From NCBI RefSeq assembly GCF_900114415.1, contig NZ_FOSZ01000003.1:186001-250000 (forward strand): a DNA stretch of 64,000 bases, written 5' to 3'. The notes below the pieces were generated by a model that was not told the DNA's origin, did no database searches, and worked only from the letters and a program-made list of their open reading frames with translations. The stretch's first letter is position 1; each line of letters opens with the position of its first letter. A program made the translations under genes and the position numbers. Shown in pieces: positions 49,905-59,630 of the stretch. This stretch comes from Shimia haliotis (GTDB lineage: Bacteria; Pseudomonadota; Alphaproteobacteria; Rhodobacterales; Rhodobacteraceae).

Positions 49905-51641
49905 ATGTCCAAAACAAACGGCATATCGGCGCGCAGTACGCGTCTGATGCATCGCGTTCATGCGCGCATCAGCACAATGGCCAGTCCGGCCACCGGCTTT
50001 ACGTCGATGCCGGAGCCGCGCACCATTGGGCTTTATGCGCGCGGCAAGCAGCTGGTGGCAGGCAATTTTCTATTTGCGGGGCATTTGCTGACAGCGCCCA
50101 AGTCGTCAATGTGGTCTTTGGATGCGCCTGATGACGTTTTTGCACAGGAACTGCACGGATTTGCATGGCTGGATGATCTTGCGGCCGTTGGTGACGCCCT
50201 CGCGCGCGAGCGGGCGCAGGAATGGGTTTGGGGTTGGATTGACTTGTTTGGTCGCGGTCGCGGGCCGGGATGGACGCCGGATCTGACTGGGCGGCGGCTG
50301 ATCCGGTGGATCAGCCATGCACTATTTTTGTTGCGGTCCCGAGAACCAGAAGAGTCCGAGGCGTTTTTCAAATCCCTTGCGCAGCAAACAATTTTTCTAA
50401 GCCGCCGTTGGCGCAAAAGCCTGCCCGGATTGGAGCGTTTTGAGGCACTGACGGGTCTGATTTACGCCGGTTTGGCGCTGGAGGGCATGCGCGAACATGT
50501 GGCGCCGGCGGTTAAGGCGCTCGACAGGGAGTGTCGCAAGCAGGTGGATGCGCAAGGCGGGATTCCGACGCGCAATCCAGAAGAATTGCTTGAGGTCTTT
50601 ACGTTGCTGACATGGGCCGCCACCGCGTTGAGCGAGGCTGGACATCAACCCTCTGATGCACATGTTCAAGCCATTGAACGGATTGCGCCGACGTTGCGCA
50701 CGTTGCGCCATTCAGATGGCGGGCTGGCGCGGTTCCATGGGGGCGGACGCGGGATCGACGGTCGGCTGGACCATGCCTTGGCAGAAAGTCGTGTCAAATC
50801 GCGGCAAGCCGACGGTCTGGCGATGGGCTATGCACGGTTGAGTGCGGGGCGAACCAGTGTGGTAGTAGATGCCAGTCTGCCGCCCAAAGGCGACAGCTCG
50901 ATCAACGCCCATGCCTCGACATTGGCATTTGAACTGACCAGCGGACGGCGGCCGGTGATCGTCAATTGCGGCTCTGGCAGCAGTTTGGGCGAGGATTGGC
51001 GGAGATTTGGCCGTGCCACACCGAGCCATTCGGCACTGACGCTGGATGAATTGTCGAGTTCGCGACTTGGCAAACTTGGCAAAGGATGGCGCGAGGAACA
51101 GTTGGTCGAAGGTCCTGCCGATGTGCCGATCGAGGTCACGCCAATGCCGGACGGCATCAAGTTTCAGGGCGGGCATGACGGGTACCGCACCACACATGGG
51201 CTGACACATGCGCGGACGCTGGAGTTGACTTTTGACGGTCGGGGCATGGCGGGCGAGGATCTGATTGTAGCACTGGAAGACGGTGACAAACGGAAATTCG
51301 ACAAGGTCATGGACCAAAAAGCGTTGCAGGGGATTCCCTATGACATCGCTTTCCACCTGCATCCGGAGGCAGATGCGTCGCTCGACATGGGAGGAGCGGC
51401 TGTGTCGATCGCCCTGAAAAGTGGCGAAGTCTGGGTGTTTCGGCACGATGGTGCGGCCAAAATGGAGCTTGTCGCCAGTGTTTTTTTGGAAAAAGGCCGG
51501 ATAAAACCGCGTGCGACCAAACAGATCGTTCTATCTGGCGCTGCAATGCAGTATGGGACGCGCATCCGGTGGTCTTTGAGCAAAGCGCATGAGACTGGTG
51601 TGGCGATCAGGGATCTGAACCGGGAAGAGTTGGATTTATAA
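49905..51641 (+). CDS. heparinase II/III family protein
   Basis: This 578-residue protein has an alpha-toroid N-terminal half (about 60-280, with GWIDLFGRGRGPGWTPDLTGRRLIRWI and RKSLPGLERFEALTGLIYAGLAL). The heparinase II/III-like C-terminal beta domain is about 300-560 (INAHASTLAFELTSGRRPVIVNCG and SHSALTLDE). No signal peptide is evident. The family includes polysaccharide lyases, but the alphaproteobacterial members beside rsmB and purH have no established substrate. It is probably cotranscribed with purH, 27 bases downstream. Confidence 0.82.
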   Translation: MSKTNGISARSTRLMHRVHARISTMASPATGFTSMPEPRTIGLYARGKQLVAGNFLFAGHLLTAPKSSMWSLDAPDDVFAQELHGFAWLDDLAAVGDALARERAQEWVWGWIDLFGRGRGPGWTPDLTGRRLIRWISHALFLLRSREPEESEAFFKSLAQQTIFLSRRWRKSLPGLERFEALTGLIYAGLALEGMREHVAPAVKALDRECRKQVDAQGGIPTRNPEELLEVFTLLTWAATALSEAGHQPSDAHVQAIERIAPTLRTLRHSDGGLARFHGGGRGIDGRLDHALAESRVKSRQADGLAMGYARLSAGRTSVVVDASLPPKGDSSINAHASTLAFELTSGRRPVIVNCGSGSSLGEDWRRFGRATPSHSALTLDELSSSRLGKLGKGWREEQLVEGPADVPIEVTPMPDGIKFQGGHDGYRTTHGLTHARTLELTFDGRGMAGEDLIVALEDGDKRKFDKVMDQKALQGIPYDIAFHLHPEADASLDMGGAAVSIALKSGEVWVFRHDGAAKMELVASVFLEKGRIKPRATKQIVLSGAAMQYGTRIRWSLSKAHETGVAIRDLNREELDL

Positions 51642-51668
51642 AACCAAGCCCGAGGACCCGTGCCCGCT

Positions 51669-53258
51669 ATGACCGAATTGCTGCCTATTCGCCGTGCCCT
51701 GATTTCTGTTTCTGACAAGACCGGTCTGATCGACCTGGCCAAAGCGCTGGCAGAGCGCGGTGTTGAGCTGCTCTCCACCGGCGGTTCCGCCAAAGCGATG
51801 CGCGATGCTGGGCTTGCGGTCAAAGACGTGTCGGACGTGACAGGGTTTCCCGAGATGATGGACGGTCGTGTAAAGACGCTGCACCCGAAAGTGCATGGCG
51901 GCTTGTTGGCCCTGCGTGACAATGCCGACCACGTCGCGGCGATGGATGCGCACGGCATCGCGGGCATCGATCTGCTGGTGGTGAACCTATATCCGTTTGA
52001 GGCCACCGTGGCGGCGGGTGCCGATTATGACACTTGCATCGAGAATATCGACATCGGCGGTCCTGCGATGATCCGTGCAGCCGCGAAAAACGCGGCCTTT
52101 GTGAACGTGATCGTTGACGTTGAAGACTACGACAAATTGCTCGGCGACATGGATCAGCACGACGGCGCGACCTGCCCGAAGTTCCGTCGCAAGTTGTCCC
52201 AGAAAGCCTATGCACGTACCGCTGCCTATGACGCGGCTGTGTCCACATGGATGGCCGAGCAATTGGAGCTTGAGGCCCCCAAACGCCGCGCGTTTGCGGG
52301 AGAGCTGAAGCAAACCCTTCGCTATGGCGAGAACAGCCATCAGAAAGCGGCGTTCTACACCGATGGGTCGAACCGACCCGGTGTGGCGACTGCGACCCAG
52401 CTTCAGGGCAAAGAGCTGAGCTACAACAACATTAACGACACGGATGCGGCGTTTGAGCTGGTGTCAGAGTTTGATCCGGCAGCGAGCCCTGCGGTGGCGA
52501 TCATCAAGCACGCCAACCCTTGTGGTGTGGCCGTGGGCGCGACGCTGGTTGAAGCGTATCAGAAGGCGTTTGACTGCGACCGTACGTCGGCCTTTGGTGG
52601 CATTGTGGCGCTGAACCAGCCGCTGGATGCGGAAACCGCGGCCAAGATCGTAGAAATCTTCACCGAGGTTGTGATCGCACCAGGTGCGTCCGAGGAAGCC
52701 AAGGAAATCTTTGCGGCGAAGAAGAACCTGCGTCTGCTGCTGACTGACGGTCTACCCGATCCGCGCAAGGCGATCACGGCCTACAAACAGGTCGCCGGTG
52801 GTCTGTTGGTTCAGGACAAAGACGTTGGGTATGTCAGCAAGGACGATCTGAAGGTTGTGACCAAGGTTGCGCCGACAGATGAGCAGCTCGACGATCTCTT
52901 CTTTGCATGGAAGGTCGCCAAGCACGTCAAATCCAACGCCATTGTTTACGTCAAAGGCGGCGCGACCGTGGGTGTAGGCGCGGGTCAAATGAGCCGCCTG
53001 GACAGCGCCAACGTGGCGGCCTCCAAAGCGCAGCGCATGGCTGATGAACTGGGCATGGACGAAAGCCCTGCCAAAGGATCCGCGGTGGCATCCGATGCGT
53101 TTTTCCCGTTTGCGGATGGTCTGCTTGAAGCGGCTGCTGCGGGTGGCACGTGTGTGATTCAGCCAGGTGGTTCCATGCGTGACGAAGAGGTTATCAAAGC
53201 AGCTGATGAGGCCGGTCTTGCGATGGTCTTTACCGGTATGCGTCACTTCCGCCACTAA
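51669..53258 (+). CDS. purH: bifunctional AICAR formyltransferase / IMP cyclohydrolase
   Basis: This 529-residue enzyme catalyses the last two steps of purine synthesis. The N-terminal MGS-like IMP cyclohydrolase part (1-150) has [27 protein letters not shown] and HPKVHGGLL. The AICAR transformylase part (about 200-529) has the Lys-His pair in [13 protein letters not shown], and ends [10 protein letters not shown] and [12 protein letters not shown] three codons earlier (51660) sits at better distance from GAGGA, so the true start may be that codon. Homology favours MTELLP at 51669. Confidence 0.97.
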   Translation: MTELLPIRRALISVSDKTGLIDLAKALAERGVELLSTGGSAKAMRDAGLAVKDVSDVTGFPEMMDGRVKTLHPKVHGGLLALRDNADHVAAMDAHGIAGIDLLVVNLYPFEATVAAGADYDTCIENIDIGGPAMIRAAAKNAAFVNVIVDVEDYDKLLGDMDQHDGATCPKFRRKLSQKAYARTAAYDAAVSTWMAEQLELEAPKRRAFAGELKQTLRYGENSHQKAAFYTDGSNRPGVATATQLQGKELSYNNINDTDAAFELVSEFDPAASPAVAIIKHANPCGVAVGATLVEAYQKAFDCDRTSAFGGIVALNQPLDAETAAKIVEIFTEVVIAPGASEEAKEIFAAKKNLRLLLTDGLPDPRKAITAYKQVAGGLLVQDKDVGYVSKDDLKVVTKVAPTDEQLDDLFFAWKVAKHVKSNAIVYVKGGATVGVGAGQMSRLDSANVAASKAQRMADELGMDESPAKGSAVASDAFFPFADGLLEAAAAGGTCVIQPGGSMRDEEVIKAADEAGLAMVFTGMRHFRH

Positions 53259-53275
53259 AGCAGAGCGGTTCTGAC

Positions 53276-53313
53276 AGAGGCCTTCGCGGCTATTTCCTTG
53301 TTGCGGAGGCCTT
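53276..53313 (+). terminator. probable terminator of purH
   Basis: AGAGGCCTTCGCGG pairs with TTGCGGAGGCCTTT (11 of 14 positions), ending in TTT, about 18-55 bases after the purH stop codon and before lspA. Confidence 0.55.
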
Positions 53314-53392
53314 TAGCGCTTACGATAGCGCCAACAAAATCAAATGTGCCGGAAAGCGGCGCGAGGCAGACGGGCAGTTAGGGAGACGCAGG

Positions 53393-53863
53393 ATGCGTCT
53401 GGTATTTTGGGCAGGCTTTTGGGCCTTTATCACCGATCAGGCCAGCAAATATGCCGTTGTGCATTTGCTGAACTTGCGTGAAGTGATCGCGATGGATGTT
53501 CTGCCGCCTTTGCTGCGGTTCCACATGGCGTGGAACGACGGAATTAACTTTGGCCTGTTTTCCGGCAGCCCTGAAATCGCTCGTTGGTTTTTGATCGCAA
53601 TAGCTGTGGCGATTTCGGTTTTTGTGTTGGGCTGGGTCAAACGCGATCCGCCTGGAAAATGGGGCCTACTGAGCGCTGGATTGTTGATCGGTGGGGCGCT
53701 CGGCAACGTCGTTGACCGACTGATTTACGGGGCGGTCGCGGATTTTTTGAATATGGCTTGCTGCGGGATCGACAACCCCTTTGCGTTCAATCTTGCGGAC
53801 GTGTGGATTTTTGCGGGAGCAATCGGATTGGTGATCTTTGGCGGCAACAAAAGAGAGGCGTGA
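53393..53863 (+). CDS. lspA: lipoprotein signal peptidase (signal peptidase II)
   Basis: This 156-residue four-helix inner-membrane aspartic protease removes signal peptides from prolipoproteins. The catalytic pair is Asp117 in GAVADFLN and Asp136 in FNLADVWIF. The ITDQASKY N-terminus and WNDGINFGLF (47-56) are family motifs. It is on the same strand as the DUF3035 lipoprotein gene 53 bases downstream, which is itself a likely substrate. Confidence 0.96.
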   Translation: MRLVFWAGFWAFITDQASKYAVVHLLNLREVIAMDVLPPLLRFHMAWNDGINFGLFSGSPEIARWFLIAIAVAISVFVLGWVKRDPPGKWGLLSAGLLIGGALGNVVDRLIYGAVADFLNMACCGIDNPFAFNLADVWIFAGAIGLVIFGGNKREA

Positions 53864-53916
53864 CGTCAGAGATTGAATGCGCTAAACCTTGGCGCAACTT
53901 TGCTGGAGGTGTGCGA

Positions 53917-54432
53917 ATGCACGTGTCGCGATTGTTGATTTTGGGATTGGTTGCTGGGCTTGCGGCGTGCAGCAGCGACAAAACCCTGCGCACTATGCCC
54001 AACAACACTGATGGGCCCGACGAGTTCCGCATTTTGCCCGGCAAAGAGCTGACACAGCCCAAAGATTACGCAGCACTTCCCGCGCCGACACCCGGAGAGG
54101 CCAACCGCACCGATCTTGATCCGGTTGGTGATGCTGTAGTGGCTTTGGGCGGGCGGGTTCCCTCGAGCGACAGCGCAAACACCATCGGGTCTTCTGACGG
54201 AGCTTTGGTGAACTATGCCTCGCGCAATGGTCGGACTGCCGACATCCGTCAAACGACGCGTCTTGAAGATGAAGATTTCCGCAAGAAGCGCGGTCGTTTC
54301 ACAAATATCCGCCTCAAGAAGACCAACATATATGAAAAGGTCTATCGACCGCTCGACCTTGAGGAAAACGATGAGTGGTGGCGTTGGCGTCGTGCGGGTG
54401 CCAGAACACCTGCGGCCCCTATAGGCGAGTAA
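53917..54432 (+). CDS. DUF3035 lipoprotein
   Basis: This 171-residue protein has a lipobox (AACS, Cys18) and the DUF3035 pattern: NNTDGPDEFRILPGKELTQPKDYAALPAPTPGEANRTDLDP (about 29-70) and LEDEDFRKKRGRF. The family is alphaproteobacterial and of unknown function, probably in the outer membrane or periplasm. GGAGGT 6 bases upstream sets the start at 53917, although the frame is open back into lspA. Its neighbours lspA and the M16 peptidases suggest an envelope role. Confidence 0.85.
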   Translation: MHVSRLLILGLVAGLAACSSDKTLRTMPNNTDGPDEFRILPGKELTQPKDYAALPAPTPGEANRTDLDPVGDAVVALGGRVPSSDSANTIGSSDGALVNYASRNGRTADIRQTTRLEDEDFRKKRGRFTNIRLKKTNIYEKVYRPLDLEENDEWWRWRRAGARTPAAPIGE

Positions 54433-54543
54433 GGATTTCCGGCGCTTTGGCGCTGGCCTTCGGTCACAAGTCCGTTTGATCCCTTGAAGCCGCGCGACCG
54501 TAGCGTAACTATCCTAACAAGCGATCCAAACGGAGTTTTTCGC

Positions 54544-55878
54544 ATGAAGCGACTCTTTGCAGCGGCTCTTGGTGTGGCCGTTCTGGCCCTGCCAGCGAAG
54601 GCCAGTGAACTTGTTACCGATTTCATGTTGGACAATGGTATGCAGGTGGTGGTGGTTGAAGACCACCGGGCACCGGTGGTCATGCATATGGTCTGGTACA
54701 AAGCCGGCTCGGCAGACGAGCAGGCCGGGACATCGGGCATTGCACATTTTCTGGAACACCTGATGTTCAAGGGAACGGAAAACCTCGAAAGCGGGGAATT
54801 TTCTTCTGTGGTTGCCGCCAACGGCGGGCGCGACAACGCGTTTACCAGCTTTGATGTGACCGCGTATCACCAGCGCGTTGCGAGCGACCGTCTGGAATTG
54901 ATGATGCAGATGGAAAGCGAGCGTATGGTGAACCTGCGTTTGAACCCCGAAGAGGTTGTCACAGAGCGCGATGTGATCCTTGAAGAGCGCAATCAGCGGG
55001 TGGAAAACAGTCCCGGGGCGCTTTTCCGCGAGCAATTGAATGCAGCGCAATATCAAAACCATCGCTATGGCGTGCCCATCATTGGCTGGAAACACGAGAT
55101 GGAAACGCTGTCGGTTGAGGACGCCCAAGCATTTTATGACACGTATTACGCCCCAAACAACGCGATCCTTCTGGTCGCCGGCGATGTTGAGCCCGAGGCC
55201 GTAAAGGTGCTGGCGGAGCAGTATTACGGCGCAATTCCTACCAATCCGGATTTGCCGGAGCGGGTGCGCACCAAAGAGCCGCCCCAGATCAGCCCGCGCC
55301 GCCTGACCTACAACGATCCACGGGTGGCTCAGCCCTATGTGACACGGTCCTATCTGGCACCTGAGCGCAACCCGGGGGATCAGAAAACCGCGGCGGCGCT
55401 GACGATGCTGGCAGAAGTTCTTGGCGGTGGCCAGACCTCTGTTCTGAGCCAGAAACTGCAGTTTGAACAGCAGAAGGTGGTTTATGCCGCAAGCTGGTAC
55501 AACGGCACAACTCTGGATGAAACGACCTTTGATTTCGTGGTGGTGCCTGTTCCCGGGGTGTCGTTGCAAGAAGCGGAAGAAGCGATGGATGCGGTTGTTG
55601 CGGAGTTCATTGAAACCGGTGTCGACAGCGAGCAACTTGAGCGCATCAAAATGCAGCTGCGCGCCTCCCAGGTTTACGAACGTGACAGCGTAAGCAGTCT
55701 GGCAAACCGTTATGGTCGTGCTCTGACTTCGGGACTTGAAATTGCGGATATTCAGGCGTGGCCCGAGATTTTGCAGGCGGTCACCGAGGAGGACATCATC
55801 GCCGCAGCGCAGATGGTTTTTGACAAACGAAAGTCGGTGACGGGCTGGCTGATGGGTGAAGAGGAGGTCACGCAATGA
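54544..55878 (+). CDS. M16 family zinc peptidase, active subunit
   Basis: This 444-residue protein has a Sec signal (MKRLFAAALGVAVLALPAKA). The inverted zinc site HFLEH is at 68-72, with the third ligand Glu148 (76 residues later) in LEERNQRVENSP. The two M16 halves span about 30-225 and 230-440. Bacterial periplasmic M16 proteins of this length act as heterodimers with a partner lacking the zinc site. That partner is encoded directly downstream, with the start inside this stop codon. Its peptide substrates are unknown. Confidence 0.92.
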   Translation: MKRLFAAALGVAVLALPAKASELVTDFMLDNGMQVVVVEDHRAPVVMHMVWYKAGSADEQAGTSGIAHFLEHLMFKGTENLESGEFSSVVAANGGRDNAFTSFDVTAYHQRVASDRLELMMQMESERMVNLRLNPEEVVTERDVILEERNQRVENSPGALFREQLNAAQYQNHRYGVPIIGWKHEMETLSVEDAQAFYDTYYAPNNAILLVAGDVEPEAVKVLAEQYYGAIPTNPDLPERVRTKEPPQISPRRLTYNDPRVAQPYVTRSYLAPERNPGDQKTAAALTMLAEVLGGGQTSVLSQKLQFEQQKVVYAASWYNGTTLDETTFDFVVVPVPGVSLQEAEEAMDAVVAEFIETGVDSEQLERIKMQLRASQVYERDSVSSLANRYGRALTSGLEIADIQAWPEILQAVTEEDIIAAAQMVFDKRKSVTGWLMGEEEVTQ

Positions 55879-57173
55879 TCCGCTTTGTAGTTGCCTTTGT
55901 TGCGGCGGTTGCTGCCTTTCCTGCTTGGGCTGAAATCAACATCAAGGAAGTGACATCGCCAGGTGGCATCAAAGCCTGGTTGGTTGAGGAGCCTTCCATC
56001 CCCTTTGTCGCCATGGAGTTGCGGTTCCGCGGTGGCACGTCGCTTGATTTGCCTGAACAGCGCGGTGCAACCAATTTGATGGTTGGATTGCTCGAAGAGG
56101 GTGCAGGGGAACTGGATGCGCAGGGTTTTGCTCGTGAGAGCGAGGCACTCGCGGCGAATTTCGGCTATGACAGCAACGCGGATGCGGTATCGATCTCGGC
56201 GCGGTTTCTGACTGAAAACAGCAGCGAGGCGTTGGAGTTGCTGCGTCTTTCCCTCATAGAGCCAACCTTTCCTGAGGCAGCGATCGAGCGGGTGCGGAAG
56301 CAGGTTTTGTCCGGTTTGCGAAGCAGCCTGACGGATCCTGACAAGATTGCGTCCAAACGTATGAGCGCAGTCACCTATGGCGAGCATCCTTATGCCTCCG
56401 AGGGCGATGGCACGATCGAAAGTGTGACCGCTTTGACGCGTGATGACCTTGTGGCAGCGCACAAAGGGGCATTGGCAAAAGACCGGATGTACGTCGGTGT
56501 TGTGGGCGACGTGACCGCCGAAGAGCTTGGGCCGATGCTGGACGCTTTGTTGGGGGAACTGCCCGAAACTGGCACCGCCCTGCCTGAAAGGGCAGAACTA
56601 TCTTTCGCCGGTGGAGTGGATGTCGTCGACTTTGACACGCCCCAGTCGGTTGCCCTTTTCGCCCAGCCGGGCATTCATCGCGACGACGAGGATTTCTTCG
56701 CGGCTTATGTGCTGAATGTGGTGCTGGGCGGCGGCGGGTTTGAAAGCCGCCTGATGACTGAGGTGCGCCAGAAGCGGGGTTTGACCTATGGGGTGTATTC
56801 CTACCTCGTGCTGCGCGATTTGGCGGATGTTTATTTGGGCTCTGTGTCCAGCGCGAATGACCGCATCGCCGAGTCGATCTCGGTGATCCGTTCGGAATGG
56901 GCGCGGATGGCTGAGGACGGGGCGACGCCTGAAGAAGTGGAAAAAGCCAAGGCCCTGTTGACCGGAGCCTATCCGTTGCGTTTTGACGGCAATGGGTCGA
57001 TTGCTTCGATCATGGTTGGCATGCAGATGGATGGCATGCCGGTGGATTATATCGTGAACCGCAATGACTATGTGAATGACGTAACCGTCGAAGATGTGAA
57101 CAGGGTCGCAAAAGAATTGCTGGACCCTGAGGCTCTGACGTTTGTGGTGGTGGGCAAACCTGATGGGGTTTGA
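55875..57173 (+). CDS. M16 family peptidase-like protein, inactive partner subunit
   Basis: This 432-residue protein has a signal peptide (MIRFVVAFVAAVAAFPAWA) and the M16 fold. The zinc motif is replaced by TNLMVGLLEEG near residue 66, so it cannot bind zinc in the usual way. The C-terminal QKRGLTYGVYSY (about 297-308) carries the Arg/Tyr pair that binds the substrate backbone in non-catalytic halves. It would complement the upstream subunit. The start overlaps that gene's stop codon (ATGA), ensuring equal synthesis. Confidence 0.9.
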   Translation: MIRFVVAFVAAVAAFPAWAEINIKEVTSPGGIKAWLVEEPSIPFVAMELRFRGGTSLDLPEQRGATNLMVGLLEEGAGELDAQGFARESEALAANFGYDSNADAVSISARFLTENSSEALELLRLSLIEPTFPEAAIERVRKQVLSGLRSSLTDPDKIASKRMSAVTYGEHPYASEGDGTIESVTALTRDDLVAAHKGALAKDRMYVGVVGDVTAEELGPMLDALLGELPETGTALPERAELSFAGGVDVVDFDTPQSVALFAQPGIHRDDEDFFAAYVLNVVLGGGGFESRLMTEVRQKRGLTYGVYSYLVLRDLADVYLGSVSSANDRIAESISVIRSEWARMAEDGATPEEVEKAKALLTGAYPLRFDGNGSIASIMVGMQMDGMPVDYIVNRNDYVNDVTVEDVNRVAKELLDPEALTFVVVGKPDGV

Positions 57174-57222
57174 GGGGCTTTGCCTCAGCGACAGCTAGCT
57201 GCTGCCATTGGATAGAAAGAAG

Positions 57223-57254
57223 AAGGGGCGGTCCATTGTGACCGCCCCTTTTTT
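57223..57254. terminator. bidirectional terminator between M16 genes and ALDH16 gene
   Basis: AAGGGGCGGTC (57223-57233) pairs with GACCGCCCCTT (57240-57250) and runs into TTTT on the plus strand. The minus strand has a shorter T-run (CTTCTT). The two operons converge here. Confidence 0.9.
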
Positions 57255-57272
57255 GTCTGTCTGCTTTGAGGC

Positions 57273-59618
57273 TTATTCGCCGTAAGGCACCCAGATGTTT
57301 TTGACCTCGGTGGCTGCTTGCAGGAAGGCGCGCCCTTCGCCTTCGGCGTTCATCCAATCGCGGGCAAGGCCGTTGTTGACCCAAGTGCGTTTGAGGTTGC
57401 CAGCGCTTTCGCGCTCGATTGTGGCGGAGTGATCCGCGCTGGAGAAAGACCAGACGGCGTCGACGTCCAAGTGACCGGCCATTGGCTTGGCAAGGTCGGC
57501 ATGAGGGCCGGTGAGGATGTTCACCACACCCGCGGGAACGTCGGAGGTTTCCAGTACCTGATAGAAGTCTGTCGCCGACAGCGGGAAGGCCTGCGATGCG
57601 GCAAGAACGGTGCGGTTGCCCATGGCGATGGCGGGGGCCATGACCGAGATGAGGCCGAGCAACGGGGCTTCATCGGGGCAGAGGGCGCCGATCACGCCAA
57701 CCGGTTCCTTCATCGCAAGCGCGACGCCGCGAATTGGCACGCCATGCGCTTGACCATCGTATTTGTCAGCCCATGCAGCATAGGTGAAGAGGCGGCGGAT
57801 AGAGGTTTCCACCTCTGCCTCGCCCTGTTTTCCGCCGGTTAGCGCGTTGATGCGCTGGGCAAATTCCTCGGAGCGTGCCGAGAGATTTTCGGCGATGTAA
57901 TACAGGATCTGGGCGCGGAGATGGCCCGTGGTGCCGGACCAGCCCTTGGCAGCATGAGCCGCCTCAACCGCGTTGCGCAGGTCTTTGCGGTTGGCAATCG
58001 GAGCCTGCCCCAGCAGGACGCCGTTCCTGCCATAGATGTTCTGGCTGTAGCCACCGTCAGGGCGGGCTTGTTTGCCACCGATGTAGAGTTTCGGTGTGCG
58101 ATCCAGGGGATCGAGCGGGCCTTTGTCGCCTGAGAAGGCCTCAACCGGTTTGAGCGCCTTGGGCGTGCCTTTGGGTTTGGTGTAGGCCGAAAGCCCTTCC
58201 CAACCACCTTCGCGACCATACCCGCTTTCGCGTACACCGCCGAAGCCGGCGGCCGCGTCAAAGAGGTTGGTGGCGTTGACCCAGACCACACCGGCAACCA
58301 GTTTCGGGGCGATGTCCAACGCGAGGTTCACGTTTTCCGTCCAGAGCGTTGCCGCCAGACCGTAGCGGGTGTTGTTGGCCAGTTGTATCGCTTCGGACGG
58401 GGTGCGGAACGTGGTTGAGACCAGCACTGGCCCGAATATCTCTTCTTGCATCAGGTGCGAGGACGGCGCCAGACCAGTGATCAGGGTCGGCGGGTAGAAG
58501 CAGCCTTCCACAGGCATGTCGATGGCGGCCTGATATGTTTCGCCTTCGGTGTTGCCGTCGACAAGATCGGTGATGGTTTGCAGCTGAACCGGATCCACAA
58601 CGGCACCGACGTCGATGCATTTGTCGAGCGGGTTGCCGATACGCAGACCGTCCATGCGGGCCTTGAGTTTGGTGTGGAACCGCTCGGCGATGCCCTCTTG
58701 CACCAGAAGGCGGGAACCGGCGCAGCAGACCTGACCTTGGTTGAACCAGATTGCGTCGACCAGACCTTCGATGGCTGAGTCAATGTCGGCGTCTTCAAAA
58801 ACGATGTAGGGGGACTTCCCGCCCAGTTCCAACGTCAGAGATTTGCCGGAGCCCGCGGTGGCTTGGCGGATGCGTTTGCCAACCTCGGTGGAGCCGGTGA
58901 AGGCGACCTTGTTGATGTCGTCATGGGTGGTGATCATTTCGCCGACCGCGCCGTCGCCGGTGACGATGTTGACCACGCCCGCAGGCAGGCCGGCCTGTTG
59001 GCAAAGATCAGCAAAGGCCATCGCGGTGAGCGAGGTGTATTCGGCAGGTTTCAAAACCACGGTGTTACCCATGGCAAGCGCGGGTGCGACTTTCCATGCC
59101 AGCATCAGAAGCGGGAAATTCCACGGGATGATCTGACCGCACACGCCAAGCGCCTGCGCGTTGGGCAGTTCGCTTTCCATCAGCTGTGCCATGCCCGCGT
59201 GATAGTAGAAGTGGCGCTGAACCAGCGGAATGTCGATATCGCGGCTTTCACGGATCGGTTTGCCGTTGTCGAGCGTTTCCAGAACCGCAAACAGGCGGCT
59301 ATGTTTTTGCAGCAAGCGCGCAATCGCATAGAGGAATTTGGCGCGGCCGTGACCGCCCAGACCCTCCCATTTGGGTTGGGCTTTGCGGGCAGCTTTGACG
59401 GCGGCGTCAACCTCGTCCGCGGTGGCTTGCGTCAGGTCCGCGAGGGTTTCGCCGTTGGCGGGGTTGCTGGACTGAAAATCCTTGCGCGGTGCAGTCCATG
59501 CGCCGTCGATGAAGTGGCCGAAGGCTGCGCCTTGGTCAACGATCCATGCCAGTGCATCTCCGGCGCTTTCGGGGGCGGGGCCGTAGTCCATGGTCTCGAA
59601 AATCTCTTTTACGGTCAT
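57273..59618 (-). CDS. ALDH16-type two-domain aldehyde dehydrogenase
   Basis: This 781-residue protein carries two aldehyde dehydrogenase domains. The N-terminal one (1-480) is catalytic, with Glu264 in LELGGKSP and Cys298 in NQGQVCCAGSR. The C-terminal one (about 500-781) lacks the nucleophile (it has SFSSADHSATIERES instead) and is a pseudo-domain. This layout is that of ALDH16, whose bacterial version has been studied structurally from Loktanella. The native substrate is unknown. It follows deoC by 12 bases on the same strand, hinting at a role with DeoC products such as acetaldehyde. Confidence 0.92.
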   Translation of the reverse strand: MTVKEIFETMDYGPAPESAGDALAWIVDQGAAFGHFIDGAWTAPRKDFQSSNPANGETLADLTQATADEVDAAVKAARKAQPKWEGLGGHGRAKFLYAIARLLQKHSRLFAVLETLDNGKPIRESRDIDIPLVQRHFYYHAGMAQLMESELPNAQALGVCGQIIPWNFPLLMLAWKVAPALAMGNTVVLKPAEYTSLTAMAFADLCQQAGLPAGVVNIVTGDGAVGEMITTHDDINKVAFTGSTEVGKRIRQATAGSGKSLTLELGGKSPYIVFEDADIDSAIEGLVDAIWFNQGQVCCAGSRLLVQEGIAERFHTKLKARMDGLRIGNPLDKCIDVGAVVDPVQLQTITDLVDGNTEGETYQAAIDMPVEGCFYPPTLITGLAPSSHLMQEEIFGPVLVSTTFRTPSEAIQLANNTRYGLAATLWTENVNLALDIAPKLVAGVVWVNATNLFDAAAGFGGVRESGYGREGGWEGLSAYTKPKGTPKALKPVEAFSGDKGPLDPLDRTPKLYIGGKQARPDGGYSQNIYGRNGVLLGQAPIANRKDLRNAVEAAHAAKGWSGTTGHLRAQILYYIAENLSARSEEFAQRINALTGGKQGEAEVETSIRRLFTYAAWADKYDGQAHGVPIRGVALAMKEPVGVIGALCPDEAPLLGLISVMAPAIAMGNRTVLAASQAFPLSATDFYQVLETSDVPAGVVNILTGPHADLAKPMAGHLDVDAVWSFSSADHSATIERESAGNLKRTWVNNGLARDWMNAEGEGRAFLQAATEVKNIWVPYGE

Positions 59619-59630
59619 TGGTGTGGTCCC

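Noticed and set aside
54514-55875. 453-codon frame opposite the M16 peptidase gene
   Set aside because: It is the antisense shadow of a gene whose signal peptide and zinc site are clear.
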